A DNA stretch of 64,000 nucleotides from an uncultured Pelagibacteraceae bacterium (GTDB taxonomy: Bacteria; Pseudomonadota; Alphaproteobacteria; Pelagibacterales; Pelagibacteraceae): the NCBI GenBank assembly GCA_902589505.1, contig CACITE010000001.1:85531-149530 (forward strand), given 5' to 3'. The notes below the pieces were generated by a model. The model saw only the letters and a program-made list of their open reading frames with translations, was not told the DNA's origin and did not search any database. This document shows positions 34,724-42,611 of this stretch, piece after piece. The position numbers and the translations under genes were made by a program. Each line of letters begins with the position of its first letter. Position 1 is the stretch's first letter.

Positions 34724-35767
34724 ATGAAAAAAGTTGGAGAACACGTAACAATAGATTTTTTAGGAGTAAAAAGAGAATACTCTCCTGAATTTTACAATAA
34801 AGTTATATACAAAATAGCAAAAAAGGCCAAAATCGAGGTTCTTAATATTTCTGAAAAGGTATTTAAGCCCCAAGGATATACATGTGTGGCTCTTTTAGCA
34901 GAAAGCCACATGAGCTTCCACACTTTCCCAGAAAGAGGCGTAATTAGCTTCGACTTCTTTACTTGTGGAAAAATTTCTCCAACAGCAGCTTTAGAAATTT
35001 TAAAAAATGAAATTAAACACGAAAGAGCAGTGGTAAGAAATTTTGATAGAAGCAATAAAGGTCTTTACGAAGATATATATAGTACCCCGGGCCATCAAAA
35101 ATATTATATTGTGAATGATGTCCTAGAAAATTTTGTATCAAAAGTTGGACAACATATTGAAATAATGAAACTTGAGGAATTTGGTAACGCTTTATTTATA
35201 GATAGTGAATTACAAGTTGCTGAAAAAGATGAAAAAAAATATAGCGGGCAGTTTGTTAATTCAGCACTTAGTTTATCTAAGAACAATTCTAGTGCAGCAA
35301 TAATTGGAGGCGGAGACGGGGGTGTTGCTAGAGAATGTCTATCCAAAGGTTTCGATTTGATTGATTGGTATGAGTTGGACCCAGAGGTTGTAAAAGTTTG
35401 TCAAAAATATCTTCCAAAAATATGTGGAGATGTAAAAGCGAATAATAATGTAAAAACATATTGGGGAGATGCATTCGAAAGTATTAAAAAAGTTAAAGAT
35501 TCTAAATATGATAAAATTTTTGTAGATCTTAATGATGACCAGTTCTGTATAGATTTAGCTGCCAAAAATATGAAAAGTTTAAAAAGAATTCTTAAACCAG
35601 GTGGGGTAATTACTGCTCAGGTAGGAACTTTATCTAAAAAACCCAAACAGGTTAATAATTGGCTAAAAGTCCTTTCTGATAATTTTGGCAACTCCAAATT
35701 AGATGAAGTAATGATACCTAGCTTCGATTGTCGTTGGAATTTTGCATCTTCAATCATGAATTCCTAA
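34724..35767 (+). CDS. Fused S-adenosylmethionine decarboxylase - aminopropyltransferase
   Basis: 347 residues joining two enzymes. Residues 1-118 are a prokaryotic AdoMet decarboxylase: self-cleavage site Glu60-Ser61 in 'LLAESHMSFHTFPE' (Ser becomes the pyruvoyl group), His66 and Cys81. Residues about 122-345 are a spermidine-synthase-like domain with 'GGGDGGVARE' (195-204) and acidic E217-x-D219. The acceptor-site 'YHE' motif and the long gate loop of SpeE look replaced ('YSGQF', short 'DLNDDQFC'), so the amine acceptor may not be putrescine. It makes a polyamine and releases MTA. SD GAGAG upstream. Confidence 0.88.
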   Translation: MKKVGEHVTIDFLGVKREYSPEFYNKVIYKIAKKAKIEVLNISEKVFKPQGYTCVALLAESHMSFHTFPERGVISFDFFTCGKISPTAALEILKNEIKHERAVVRNFDRSNKGLYEDIYSTPGHQKYYIVNDVLENFVSKVGQHIEIMKLEEFGNALFIDSELQVAEKDEKKYSGQFVNSALSLSKNNSSAAIIGGGDGGVARECLSKGFDLIDWYELDPEVVKVCQKYLPKICGDVKANNNVKTYWGDAFESIKKVKDSKYDKIFVDLNDDQFCIDLAAKNMKSLKRILKPGGVITAQVGTLSKKPKQVNNWLKVLSDNFGNSKLDEVMIPSFDCRWNFASSIMNS

Positions 35768-35854
35768 TAATTCAACTATTTCACGTATTAATTTTTCTGG
35801 AATAATCTTTTTTTTAATCTTACTATTATTATTATTTATTAATAAAGGGGGAAT

Positions 35855-36685
35855 ATGAAAAACATATTTAAATTTTTTCTATCTTCTTTCGCTGCGTTAA
35901 TGATATTTTTTTCAAGCGCACAAGCAGATAGTATAAGAATAGGAACAGAAGGTGCTTACCCGCCATGGAATGCAAAAGATGAATCAGGAAAGTTAATTGG
36001 TTTTGAAGTTGAGCTTGCTAATTTTCTTTGCATTTACATGCAAGCTGATTGCACAATAGTTGAACAAGATTGGGATGGTATGATTCCAGGACTTATCATG
36101 AGAAAGTATGATGCGATTATGGCTGGAATGTCTATTACAGACGAAAGAATGAAAACTATTAACTTCTCGCAAGGCTATGCAGATGAAGTTGCTTCTTTAG
36201 CAGTCATGAAAGGATCATCTCTTGAAGGAATGGATACTCCTAAAGCTATAAATTTATCTATTGGTGGTGGTGATGTTAAGAAGGCATTAAAAACTTTAAC
36301 AGCTGCACTTGCTGGAAAAACTATTGGTGTTCAAACAGCAACTATTCACCAAAACTTTTTAGAGTCTGGGGATGTAGGCGATGTAAAAATCAGAACTTAC
36401 AAAACTCAAGATGAAGTAAACTTAGATTTGGCAGCGGGAAGAATAGATGCAGCACTAGCTGCGGCAGTAGCTTTTACTGATTATGCAGAAAAATCTGGAA
36501 AACCAGTTGTTCTTGTAGGACCAACTTTTTCTGGAGGAGCATTTGGTAATGGTGTTGGTGTAGGTATTAGAAAAGACGATACCGATCTATTAAAAAGATT
36601 TAACAAAGCTATTAATACTGCTAGAAAAAATGGAAAAATTAGCGAACTAGCCATTAAGTGGTTTGGCTTTGACGCTTCAATGTAA
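35855..36685 (+). CDS. Polar amino acid ABC transporter periplasmic binding protein (SBP_bac_3)
   Basis: 276 residues. Signal peptide MKNIFKFFLSSFAALMIFFSSAQA. The family start 'IRIGTEGAYPPWNAKDESGKLIGFEVELANFLC' is followed by 'DWDGMIPGLIMRKYDAIMAGMSIT', 'GVQTATIHQNF' and 'AAGRIDAALA'. This is the class for lysine/arginine/ornithine/histidine and opines. A GGGGG Shine-Dalgarno precedes it. Two permease genes follow. Ligand cannot be fixed; a basic amino acid feeding polyamine synthesis is plausible from context. Confidence 0.87.
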   Translation: MKNIFKFFLSSFAALMIFFSSAQADSIRIGTEGAYPPWNAKDESGKLIGFEVELANFLCIYMQADCTIVEQDWDGMIPGLIMRKYDAIMAGMSITDERMKTINFSQGYADEVASLAVMKGSSLEGMDTPKAINLSIGGGDVKKALKTLTAALAGKTIGVQTATIHQNFLESGDVGDVKIRTYKTQDEVNLDLAAGRIDAALAAAVAFTDYAEKSGKPVVLVGPTFSGGAFGNGVGVGIRKDDTDLLKRFNKAINTARKNGKISELAIKWFGFDASM

Positions 36686-36696
36686 TAATTTAATTT

Positions 36697-36727
36697 TTAA
36701 GGCGATAGTTTAATTCTATCGCCTTAA
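36697..36727 (+). terminator. Intercistronic hairpin between binding protein and permease
   Basis: A perfect 12-bp stem (TTAAGGCGATAG with CTATCGCCTTAA) closes on a 7-nt loop, 11 bp after the binding-protein stop and 5 bp before the permease ATG. No U-tract follows, so it is not a standard terminator. Such hairpins after binding-protein genes protect the upstream mRNA from 3' exonucleases and limit downstream expression. It also sits where the permease Shine-Dalgarno should be, so it may damp translation. Confidence 0.7.
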
Positions 36728-36732
36728 AGTCT

Positions 36733-37425
36733 ATGGGACTTTTAGCTTACGGAGATACAGGTTGGGGAGACGAACTTTTTTTTGCGACTCTCATGACCAT
36801 AGCAGTTGCATTAGCTGCTATATTTATTGGTTTTTTTTTAGCTGCAATTTTTGCGTCATTTAAATTATCAAAAAATAAAATATTAAATTTAATTGGAAGT
36901 TTTTACACAACTGTTTTCAGAGGTGTTCCTGAACTTTTGGTAATATATTTGTTTTTTTTTGGCGGGAGTGGAGCAGTGATGTATGTAGCTAAAATATTTG
37001 GATACGATGGATATATTGAAGTTAATGCCTTTTTAACAGGAGCTTTTTCAATAGGAATAATATCAGGAGCATATTCGACTGAGGTATTTAGAGGGGCAGT
37101 ACAATCTATTGATAAAGGGCAATTTGAAGCTTCCGAAGTTTTAGGATTTAAAAAGAAAATTTACTATTACAAAATAATAATTCCTCAAATGCTGAGATTG
37201 GCATTACCAAACATAAGCAATGTTTGGCAAATAACACTAAAAGATACTTCATTGATTTCAGTTACAGGGTTAGTAGAAATTATGAGACAATCCTACATAG
37301 CGGCAGGATATACAAGAGATCCTTTATTTTTTTATTCTTTTGCTGCTGTTTTATATTTATTTCTAACTTTTCTCAGTATGAAAATGTTTAACAGATTAGA
37401 AAAAAATTATAGCAAGGGGTATTAA
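36733..37425 (+). CDS. Amino acid ABC transporter permease (HisQ-type)
   Basis: 230 residues, five to six membrane segments, with 'ATLMTIAVALAAIFIGFFLAAIFA' and the EAA loop 'GQFEASEVLGFKKKIYYYKIIIPQMLRLALPNI' that contacts the ATPase, followed by 'KDTSLISVTGLVEI'. One of the paired permeases for the binding protein upstream; its stop is directly followed by the second permease ATG. No obvious SD upstream because of the hairpin at 36697. Confidence 0.88.
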   Translation: MGLLAYGDTGWGDELFFATLMTIAVALAAIFIGFFLAAIFASFKLSKNKILNLIGSFYTTVFRGVPELLVIYLFFFGGSGAVMYVAKIFGYDGYIEVNAFLTGAFSIGIISGAYSTEVFRGAVQSIDKGQFEASEVLGFKKKIYYYKIIIPQMLRLALPNISNVWQITLKDTSLISVTGLVEIMRQSYIAAGYTRDPLFFYSFAAVLYLFLTFLSMKMFNRLEKNYSKGY

Positions 37426-38100
37426 ATGGATTTAGATTTTATGTTAGAGCATTTGCCTAGATTATTAAAGGCAACAAAACTAACTATTCAATTAACTCTA
37501 TCATCACTTTTTTTTGGTATTTTCGTCGGTGTTTTTTTTGCAATACTAAGAACAAGTGGTAATAAAATTCTTTATTATATATCGTACTATTACTCTTACA
37601 TTTTAAGAGGAACTCCATTATTAGTTCAAATTTTTATAATTTACTTTGGCTTGGGACAGGTTGAGTGGATAAGAGAATCTTTTCTTTGGGTAGTGCTAAA
37701 AGAACCTTATTCATGTGCGATCATAGCGTTTACCTTAAATACGGGAGCTTACTCATCAGAAATATTTAGATCAGCTTTTGAAACAGTTAATAAAGGAATT
37801 GTAGAAGCTGCTGAAGGATTAGGTTTAAATAAATTAAATACATTCTTTAAAATTAAGCTACCCATAGCAATAAGACAGTCTTTACCAGCTTATGGAAATG
37901 AAATGATATTAATGCTAAAGGGAACATCTTTAGCAAGTACCGTTACATTGTTGGACTTAACTGGTGTAGCTAAACACATAATCTCAACCACTTTTAGACC
38001 TGTAGAAGTATTTATAGTAGCTGGAAGTATTTATTTGTTAATGACTTTTATAATTCACAATTTTATAAAATTTTTAGAGAAAAGATATAACTATAACTAA
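37426..38100 (+). CDS. Amino acid ABC transporter permease (HisM-type)
   Basis: 224 residues, the second permease, with 'RLLKATKLTIQLTLSSLFFGIFVGVFFA', 'RGTPLLVQIFIIYFGLG' and the EAA motif 'VEAAEGLGLNKLNTFFKIKLPIAIRQSLPAY' then 'MLKGTSLASTVTLLDL'. It starts on the base after the first permease stop. The ATP-binding subunit is not encoded next to it (the following gene is a convergent DUF6165 gene), so an ATPase must come from elsewhere. Stop shares CTAA with the convergent gene. Confidence 0.88.
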   Translation: MDLDFMLEHLPRLLKATKLTIQLTLSSLFFGIFVGVFFAILRTSGNKILYYISYYYSYILRGTPLLVQIFIIYFGLGQVEWIRESFLWVVLKEPYSCAIIAFTLNTGAYSSEIFRSAFETVNKGIVEAAEGLGLNKLNTFFKIKLPIAIRQSLPAYGNEMILMLKGTSLASTVTLLDLTGVAKHIISTTFRPVEVFIVAGSIYLLMTFIIHNFIKFLEKRYNYN

Positions 38101-38489
38101 TAACTTTTTACTTCTTTTATATTAGATCCTAACAATTTATTTATATCAGATTTAATTTTAGCTCTTTTGTCATTGTTTATATAAACATTGCGTGAAAGTT
38201 GAATAAAGTTATTGCCAAAATCTTCATTTTTTTCGCATATTCTTTTTTTTTCCTCAATATTCCATAGTTTTAAATTAATTTCGCTAAGTTGATCAATTAG
38301 CTTTTGTAAATTTTCGGTAATCTTAATATTTGCTTTTCTTGTTTCTTCTAAGGATTTGTATTCTTTGTTAATTTCTATAAGCTTTTTTTCGTCTTTTATA
38401 TTATCTAATTTTATTTTTAATATGCTAATTTTGTCAAATAATTCACCAACAGATATTTCGGTAAGTATTTTTTTGGATTTGTCTGTCAT
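38097..38489 (-). CDS. DUF6165 family protein
   Basis: 130 residues, all helical, matching DUF6165: 'EISVGELFDKISILKIKLDNI', 'KLWNIEEKKRICEKNEDFGNNFIQLSRNVYINNDKRAKIKSDIN' and 'LGSNIKEVKSY' at the C-terminus. Members occur beside LPS/O-antigen glycosyltransferase genes; this one is divergent (37 bp) from a GT9 gene. Function unknown. Coiled-coil-like heptads run from about residue 20 to 85. Confidence 0.78.
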   Translation of the reverse strand: MTDKSKKILTEISVGELFDKISILKIKLDNIKDEKKLIEINKEYKSLEETRKANIKITENLQKLIDQLSEINLKLWNIEEKKRICEKNEDFGNNFIQLSRNVYINNDKRAKIKSDINKLLGSNIKEVKSY

Positions 38490-38526
38490 ATTTATGCTAA
38501 ATTGATTTACTAAATTTAATTACATA

Positions 38527-39465
38527 ATGTCAAATATTTTGATTATAAAACATGGTTCTCTTGGAGATATTGTTCAAATAAGTGGTGTTCTGAGAGATAT
38601 AAGGGAAAGTTTTAGTAATAAAAAAATCTTTATTTTAACTACATCGCCTTACGTTGAGCTCTTGAGCAAGTGTCCGTATGTTGATGGTGTTTTAATAGAT
38701 AAGAGATTACCCAGATGGAATATTCTGTATCTTATTAAATTAAGAAAATTATTAACTAAGTTTAACTTTTCTCACGTATATGATCTACAAAATTCTTTAA
38801 GAACAATATTTTATAAGAAATATTTAATAAACATAACTAACTGGAGCAATAAGTTTACTGGATTAAAAGAAAATGAAAATATAGAGAACTTTGAAAATTT
38901 TTCAGTATTAAAAAGATTTAAAATACAATTAGATAACTCAAATATTAAAACTCAATATACTCTAAAGCCCGACTTTTCATGGGCGTGTGTTAATATTGAT
39001 AAGATTACAAATCAATATTTTGGTAGAAAGTTTATTTTATTATTTCCTTTTTGTTCACCTCAACTTTCTCACAAAAAATGGCCATACTATCAAGATTTAA
39101 TAAAAATAATTAAATCAAAACATCCCAATATAGAAATTGCGATTGCTCCAGCAGATTCAGAAATTAAAGAGGCTGAGCAATTAGGAGCAATAGTTATTAC
39201 GAGGCAAAATAAATCTTTAAATATTATGGAGCTTGCTGGGTTAATAAAAAAATCAAGCTATGTAATTGCGAACGATACGGGACCAGCTCATATAGCAGCG
39301 CATTTGGGTAAAAAAGGAGTTGTACTCTTTGGGCATCACACTACACCAGAAAAAGTTTCAATAGAAACTGAACAATTTAAAGCAATTAGCGAAAAAAATC
39401 TTAACATGCTTAATGCTGAAAAAGTTTATTTAGAAATAAAAGATAAAATTAAATTAATTAATTAA
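38527..39465 (+). CDS. GT9 glycosyltransferase (heptosyltransferase family)
   Basis: 312 residues with the WaaC/WaaF/WaaQ pattern: N-terminal 'ILIIKHGSLGDIVQISGVLRDIRESF' (acceptor domain, GD motif) and C-terminal 'PFCSPQLSHKKWPYYQDLI', 'SSYVIANDTGPAHIAAHLGKKGVVLFG', the ADP-heptose-type donor loop with 'DTGPxHxAA'. It adds an inner-core-type sugar to lipid A-linked oligosaccharide at the inner face of the cytoplasmic membrane. Exact sugar unknown. Ends with a 12-bp convergent overlap with the GT4 gene. Confidence 0.85.
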   Translation: MSNILIIKHGSLGDIVQISGVLRDIRESFSNKKIFILTTSPYVELLSKCPYVDGVLIDKRLPRWNILYLIKLRKLLTKFNFSHVYDLQNSLRTIFYKKYLINITNWSNKFTGLKENENIENFENFSVLKRFKIQLDNSNIKTQYTLKPDFSWACVNIDKITNQYFGRKFILLFPFCSPQLSHKKWPYYQDLIKIIKSKHPNIEIAIAPADSEIKEAEQLGAIVITRQNKSLNIMELAGLIKKSSYVIANDTGPAHIAAHLGKKGVVLFGHHTTPEKVSIETEQFKAISEKNLNMLNAEKVYLEIKDKIKLIN

Positions 39466-40551
39466 TTTTAAATAGTTTTTTACAATTTTGTCCCAATGAA
39501 ATTTTTCAGAATGTTGTAATGCATTTTTTCCATATTTTACAAAATTTTCATTTTCAAAAAAGTTAATCACAGAGTCATAAATTGAGTTTAAATCATTACC
39601 GTCGCAAATTAATCCAGTTTTGTTATGGTTAATAGCGTCGGAAGCCCCACCATCTTTACCTCCTATGGAGCCAACCCCGTAAGACGCAGATTCAATAAAA
39701 GAAATTCCAAAACCTTCCACCGATTTTTTTTCAATTCTCGAAGGCATCAAAAATAAATTAGCTTCTGAAACTAAAGCAATTTTATAGTCATAATCAATAT
39801 TTTTTAAAAAAACTACATCATTTTGTATTTTTAAATTTTTAACTAGCTTTAATAAATTATTTTCTTCTTTTCCATGACCTATAGAAATATATTTAATTTT
39901 TGGAAACTTTGGTTTTAAGTTTTTTATTAACATTAAAATTTTATCATGTCCTTTTCTTTTATCTAATCTGGAAACAGTAATTATTTTTGGAAAGGAATCA
40001 CCAAAAATCTTTTCAGCATTAATTTTTGATATGTTATTTATTTTCTTTGGCTTTGGTATTCCGGGATAAATAATATTTATTTTTTTCGAGTCGATACCAA
40101 CTTTTATTGCAAGATTTTTTGTGAAGTTTGAATTTGCAATAATAAAGTTTGCTTTATTTGTGCTTTTTATCACCCTCCTGTTTAATGATGAATTTACTTC
40201 GTGGTTTATTTCTTTTGAATGTAACAAACAAAATATTTTAATTTTTTTAGAATTTTCACTTTTAATTAATTCTAAACTTTTCCAGTGATCAGTAATTATA
40301 GCTCGTATATTTGGATTGGAATCTATAAAATTATTTACTAAATTAGCTTTTCTATATTTTCTAAAAATTTTAATTCCTTTAACTCTCTCAATATTAATTG
40401 TCGAATTTTTATCATAGGAATTTGAATTTTCATGTTCATAGGTGAAAACCTTTACAGGCCCATGATTTACTAAACTTTCAGATAAACCGCCCATTAACAT
40501 CTGCATTCCACCTACATCTGGCGGATAGTTTCTTGTAACTATAAGAAACAT
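39454..40551 (-). CDS. GT4 family glycosyltransferase
   Basis: 365-residue GT-B enzyme: 'FLIVTRNYPPDVGGMQMLMGGLSESL' (glycine-rich acceptor loop), 'INIIYPGIP', 'KIITVSRLDKRKGHDKILMLI' and 'LMPSRIEKKSVEGFGISFIESASYGV' with the E-x7-E-type donor motif. A retaining transferase of the WaaG/PimB group, probably for LPS or glycolipid. Its start is directly followed (shared base 40551) by the stop of the thioredoxin-like gene upstream, so they may be one transcript. Confidence 0.85.
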   Translation of the reverse strand: MFLIVTRNYPPDVGGMQMLMGGLSESLVNHGPVKVFTYEHENSNSYDKNSTINIERVKGIKIFRKYRKANLVNNFIDSNPNIRAIITDHWKSLELIKSENSKKIKIFCLLHSKEINHEVNSSLNRRVIKSTNKANFIIANSNFTKNLAIKVGIDSKKINIIYPGIPKPKKINNISKINAEKIFGDSFPKIITVSRLDKRKGHDKILMLIKNLKPKFPKIKYISIGHGKEENNLLKLVKNLKIQNDVVFLKNIDYDYKIALVSEANLFLMPSRIEKKSVEGFGISFIESASYGVGSIGGKDGGASDAINHNKTGLICDGNDLNSIYDSVINFFENENFVKYGKNALQHSEKFHWDKIVKNYLKLIN

Positions 40552-41105
40552 TATTTAAACCACTTAATATTACAGCCCATACTAGGAATCTGATTTTTTG
40601 GACCATTTCCAGTCTTAGCCACAAGCTTCATTGCTACTCTTAAATCGCTATCACCTTTTTTTACAGGTTTTAAATCTTTTAATTCTCTAATTCTTCCACG
40701 ATATTGAAGTTCTAGATTATTGTTGTATCCAAAAAAATCAGGAGTGCAAACAGCTCCATATTTTTTTGCAACATCCTGAGTTTCATCTATTAGATATGGA
40801 AAAGAAAAATTGTTTAATTTTGAAAAAGAAATCATATTTTCAAAGGAATCATCAGGATAATTTTTTACATCATTTGACATAATGCCAACTGATTTGACAC
40901 CCAAACCATCTAAAAATTTTACATCATCAACAAGATCTTTAATTATAGCTTTTACATAAGGGCAGTGATTACAAATAAACATAACTAGAGTACCGTTTTT
41001 ACCTCTAATATCGTTTAATGATACTTGTTTATTTTCTACAGACTTTAAATTGAAATCTTTTGCCTTTTCACCAAAATTACAAATTGGTGTTTTTGTAAGT
41101 GTCAT
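40551..41105 (-). CDS. Thioredoxin-fold AhpC/TSA-type redoxin
   Basis: 184 residues. 'LGEKAxDFxLKSVENKQVSLNDIRGKNGTLVMFICNHCPYVKAI' is the signature of the C-x-x-C redoxin family with motif CNHC; 'CTPDFFGYNNNLELQYRGRI' follows. No signal peptide, so cytoplasmic. It probably reduces peroxides or disulfides; specific partner unknown. First of a minus-strand run that continues into the GT4 gene; 15 bp after the flavin-oxidase-like gene. Confidence 0.83.
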   Translation of the reverse strand: MTLTKTPICNFGEKAKDFNLKSVENKQVSLNDIRGKNGTLVMFICNHCPYVKAIIKDLVDDVKFLDGLGVKSVGIMSNDVKNYPDDSFENMISFSKLNNFSFPYLIDETQDVAKKYGAVCTPDFFGYNNNLELQYRGRIRELKDLKPVKKGDSDLRVAMKLVAKTGNGPKNQIPSMGCNIKWFK

Positions 41106-41120
41106 ATTTATATGTATTAC

Positions 41121-41735
41121 TTAAGGAATTAACCATTTTTTTTCAAGAGAATTATTTTTATAAGTGATGTAAGCACGTCTGTGACCTTTGGCTGCTAAAT
41201 ATAACCATTCTATAGAATTTATAAAAACCTCTACAACGCAAAAATTTTTATAACCAATTTCGCTTTCTTCTACTGAGTATTTTAAATCATCAACATCTTT
41301 AGTTAATCCAGAAGACGCTTCAGAGGAAGGAAGCCCGGGGCCTATTTCACCCAAATAACATTGTCTGCTCATTTGCGTTGTTTTTTGCCAAGATTTTTTG
41401 GTTGTTTCATTTTGATAGTTAATTTTTGTTTTTCCTTTAATTCTTAATTGAATCTTTTCATTTTTATCATAGAATAAAAGCGCAGCTTCAGGGTTTTTTT
41501 TTAAAATTTTTACTTTATTTGATCTTATATCGCTGTGAAACCATATTTTTTTTTCTTTATAATCAACACCTCTTAAAACAACTATTCTACCGTCAAATTT
41601 ATTTTCATTACCGCAAATTAATACAGGTATATGAAAAGGAGCATCTCTTTTTTTCAAACCTGAATCTAAAAGATTCCAGATTTTTAAATAAACTTCGTTT
41701 AAATCGTTATAATAATTGGGTTTTTTATTTTGCAC
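41121..41735 (-). CDS. Pyridoxamine 5'-phosphate oxidase-like FMN-binding protein
   Basis: 204 residues of the split-barrel FMN family: 'RDAPFHIPVLICGNENKFDGRIVVLRGVDYKEKKIWFHSDIRSNKVKIL' is typical of the PNPOx 'general stress' or Alr4036-like branch, and 'EWLYLAAKGHRRAYITY' closes the domain. The substrate-binding residues of true PdxH are not obvious, so vitamin B6 oxidase activity is unproven. It directly abuts the dehydrogenase gene (41735/41736). Confidence 0.78.
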   Translation of the reverse strand: MQNKKPNYYNDLNEVYLKIWNLLDSGLKKRDAPFHIPVLICGNENKFDGRIVVLRGVDYKEKKIWFHSDIRSNKVKILKKNPEAALLFYDKNEKIQLRIKGKTKINYQNETTKKSWQKTTQMSRQCYLGEIGPGLPSSEASSGLTKDVDDLKYSVEESEIGYKNFCVVEVFINSIEWLYLAAKGHRRAYITYKNNSLEKKWLIP

Positions 41736-42608
41736 TTATTTTTTTCTTAATCTTCTTATTAGACTTGATGTATCCCATCTATTACCACCCATTTTTTGAA
41801 CCTCGTCATAATAACTATCTACTATTTTAGTTATGGGTAAAGGAGAGTTATTTTTTTTTGCCTCATCCATTGCAATTTTTAAATCTTTTCTCATCCAGTC
41901 AACAGCAAAGCCAAAATCAAACTTATCATCTATCATTGTTTTGTATCTATTTTCCATTTGCCATGATTGCGCAGCACCTTTTGAAATAACATCAATAACA
42001 TCTTCCATTTTTAAACCAGCATTTAAACCAAAATTAATTGCTTCAGATAGTCCTTGAACTAAACCTGCTATGCATATCTGATTTACCATTTTTGCTAATT
42101 GCCCGCTTCCCGAAGGACCTAATAGCTGAACTTTTTTGCTGTAGCAGTTAATTATTTCTTTTGCTTTGTTAAAATCATCTCTGTCTCCACCAACCATAAC
42201 AGTAAGAGCTCCTTTTTGAGCACCAGCTTGTCCGCCAGATACAGGAGCATCCAAGAATCCAAATCCGTGACTTTTAGCGTTTTTGTAAAGTTCTCTTGCT
42301 ACTTTTGCAGACGCTGTTGTGTTATCTATATAGATGGAACCCTTTTTTATTGTATTAAATATCCCTTTTTTTCCAATGGTAACTTCTTTTAAATCATCGT
42401 CATTTCCTACGCATGTAAAGATAAAATTTGAATCTTTGGCCGCTTGCTCAGGTGTTTCAGCTATTTTACCATTATATTCTTTAATCCATTTTTCAGCTTT
42501 AGATCTTGTTCTATTATAAACAGTTACATTATGACCGGCTTTTGATATATGTCCTGCCATGGGGTATCCCATAACACCAAGACCAATAAATGAAACGTTA
42601 CAACTCAT
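41736..42608 (-). CDS. 3-hydroxyisobutyrate dehydrogenase-family oxidoreductase
   Basis: 290 residues. N-terminal Rossmann 'VSFIGLGVMGYPMAGHISKAGHNVTVYNRT', the substrate signature 'FLDAPVSGGQAGAQKGALTVMVGG' and the catalytic Lys in 'GQLAKMVNQI' define the beta-hydroxyacid dehydrogenase family. Tartronate semialdehyde reductase, 3-hydroxyisobutyrate or succinic-semialdehyde-type substrates are possible. The start codon is only 3 bp from the divergent MFS start. Confidence 0.87.
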   Translation of the reverse strand: MSCNVSFIGLGVMGYPMAGHISKAGHNVTVYNRTRSKAEKWIKEYNGKIAETPEQAAKDSNFIFTCVGNDDDLKEVTIGKKGIFNTIKKGSIYIDNTTASAKVARELYKNAKSHGFGFLDAPVSGGQAGAQKGALTVMVGGDRDDFNKAKEIINCYSKKVQLLGPSGSGQLAKMVNQICIAGLVQGLSEAINFGLNAGLKMEDVIDVISKGAAQSWQMENRYKTMIDDKFDFGFAVDWMRKDLKIAMDEAKKNNSPLPITKIVDSYYDEVQKMGGNRWDTSSLIRRLRKK

Positions 42609-42611
42609 AAT

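Noticed and set aside
41519..41830. Plus-strand 103-codon aromatic-rich ORF across the PNPOx-like/dehydrogenase junction
   Set aside because: Phe/Tyr/Leu-rich translation typical of reading the complement of AT-rich genes; spans two real genes.
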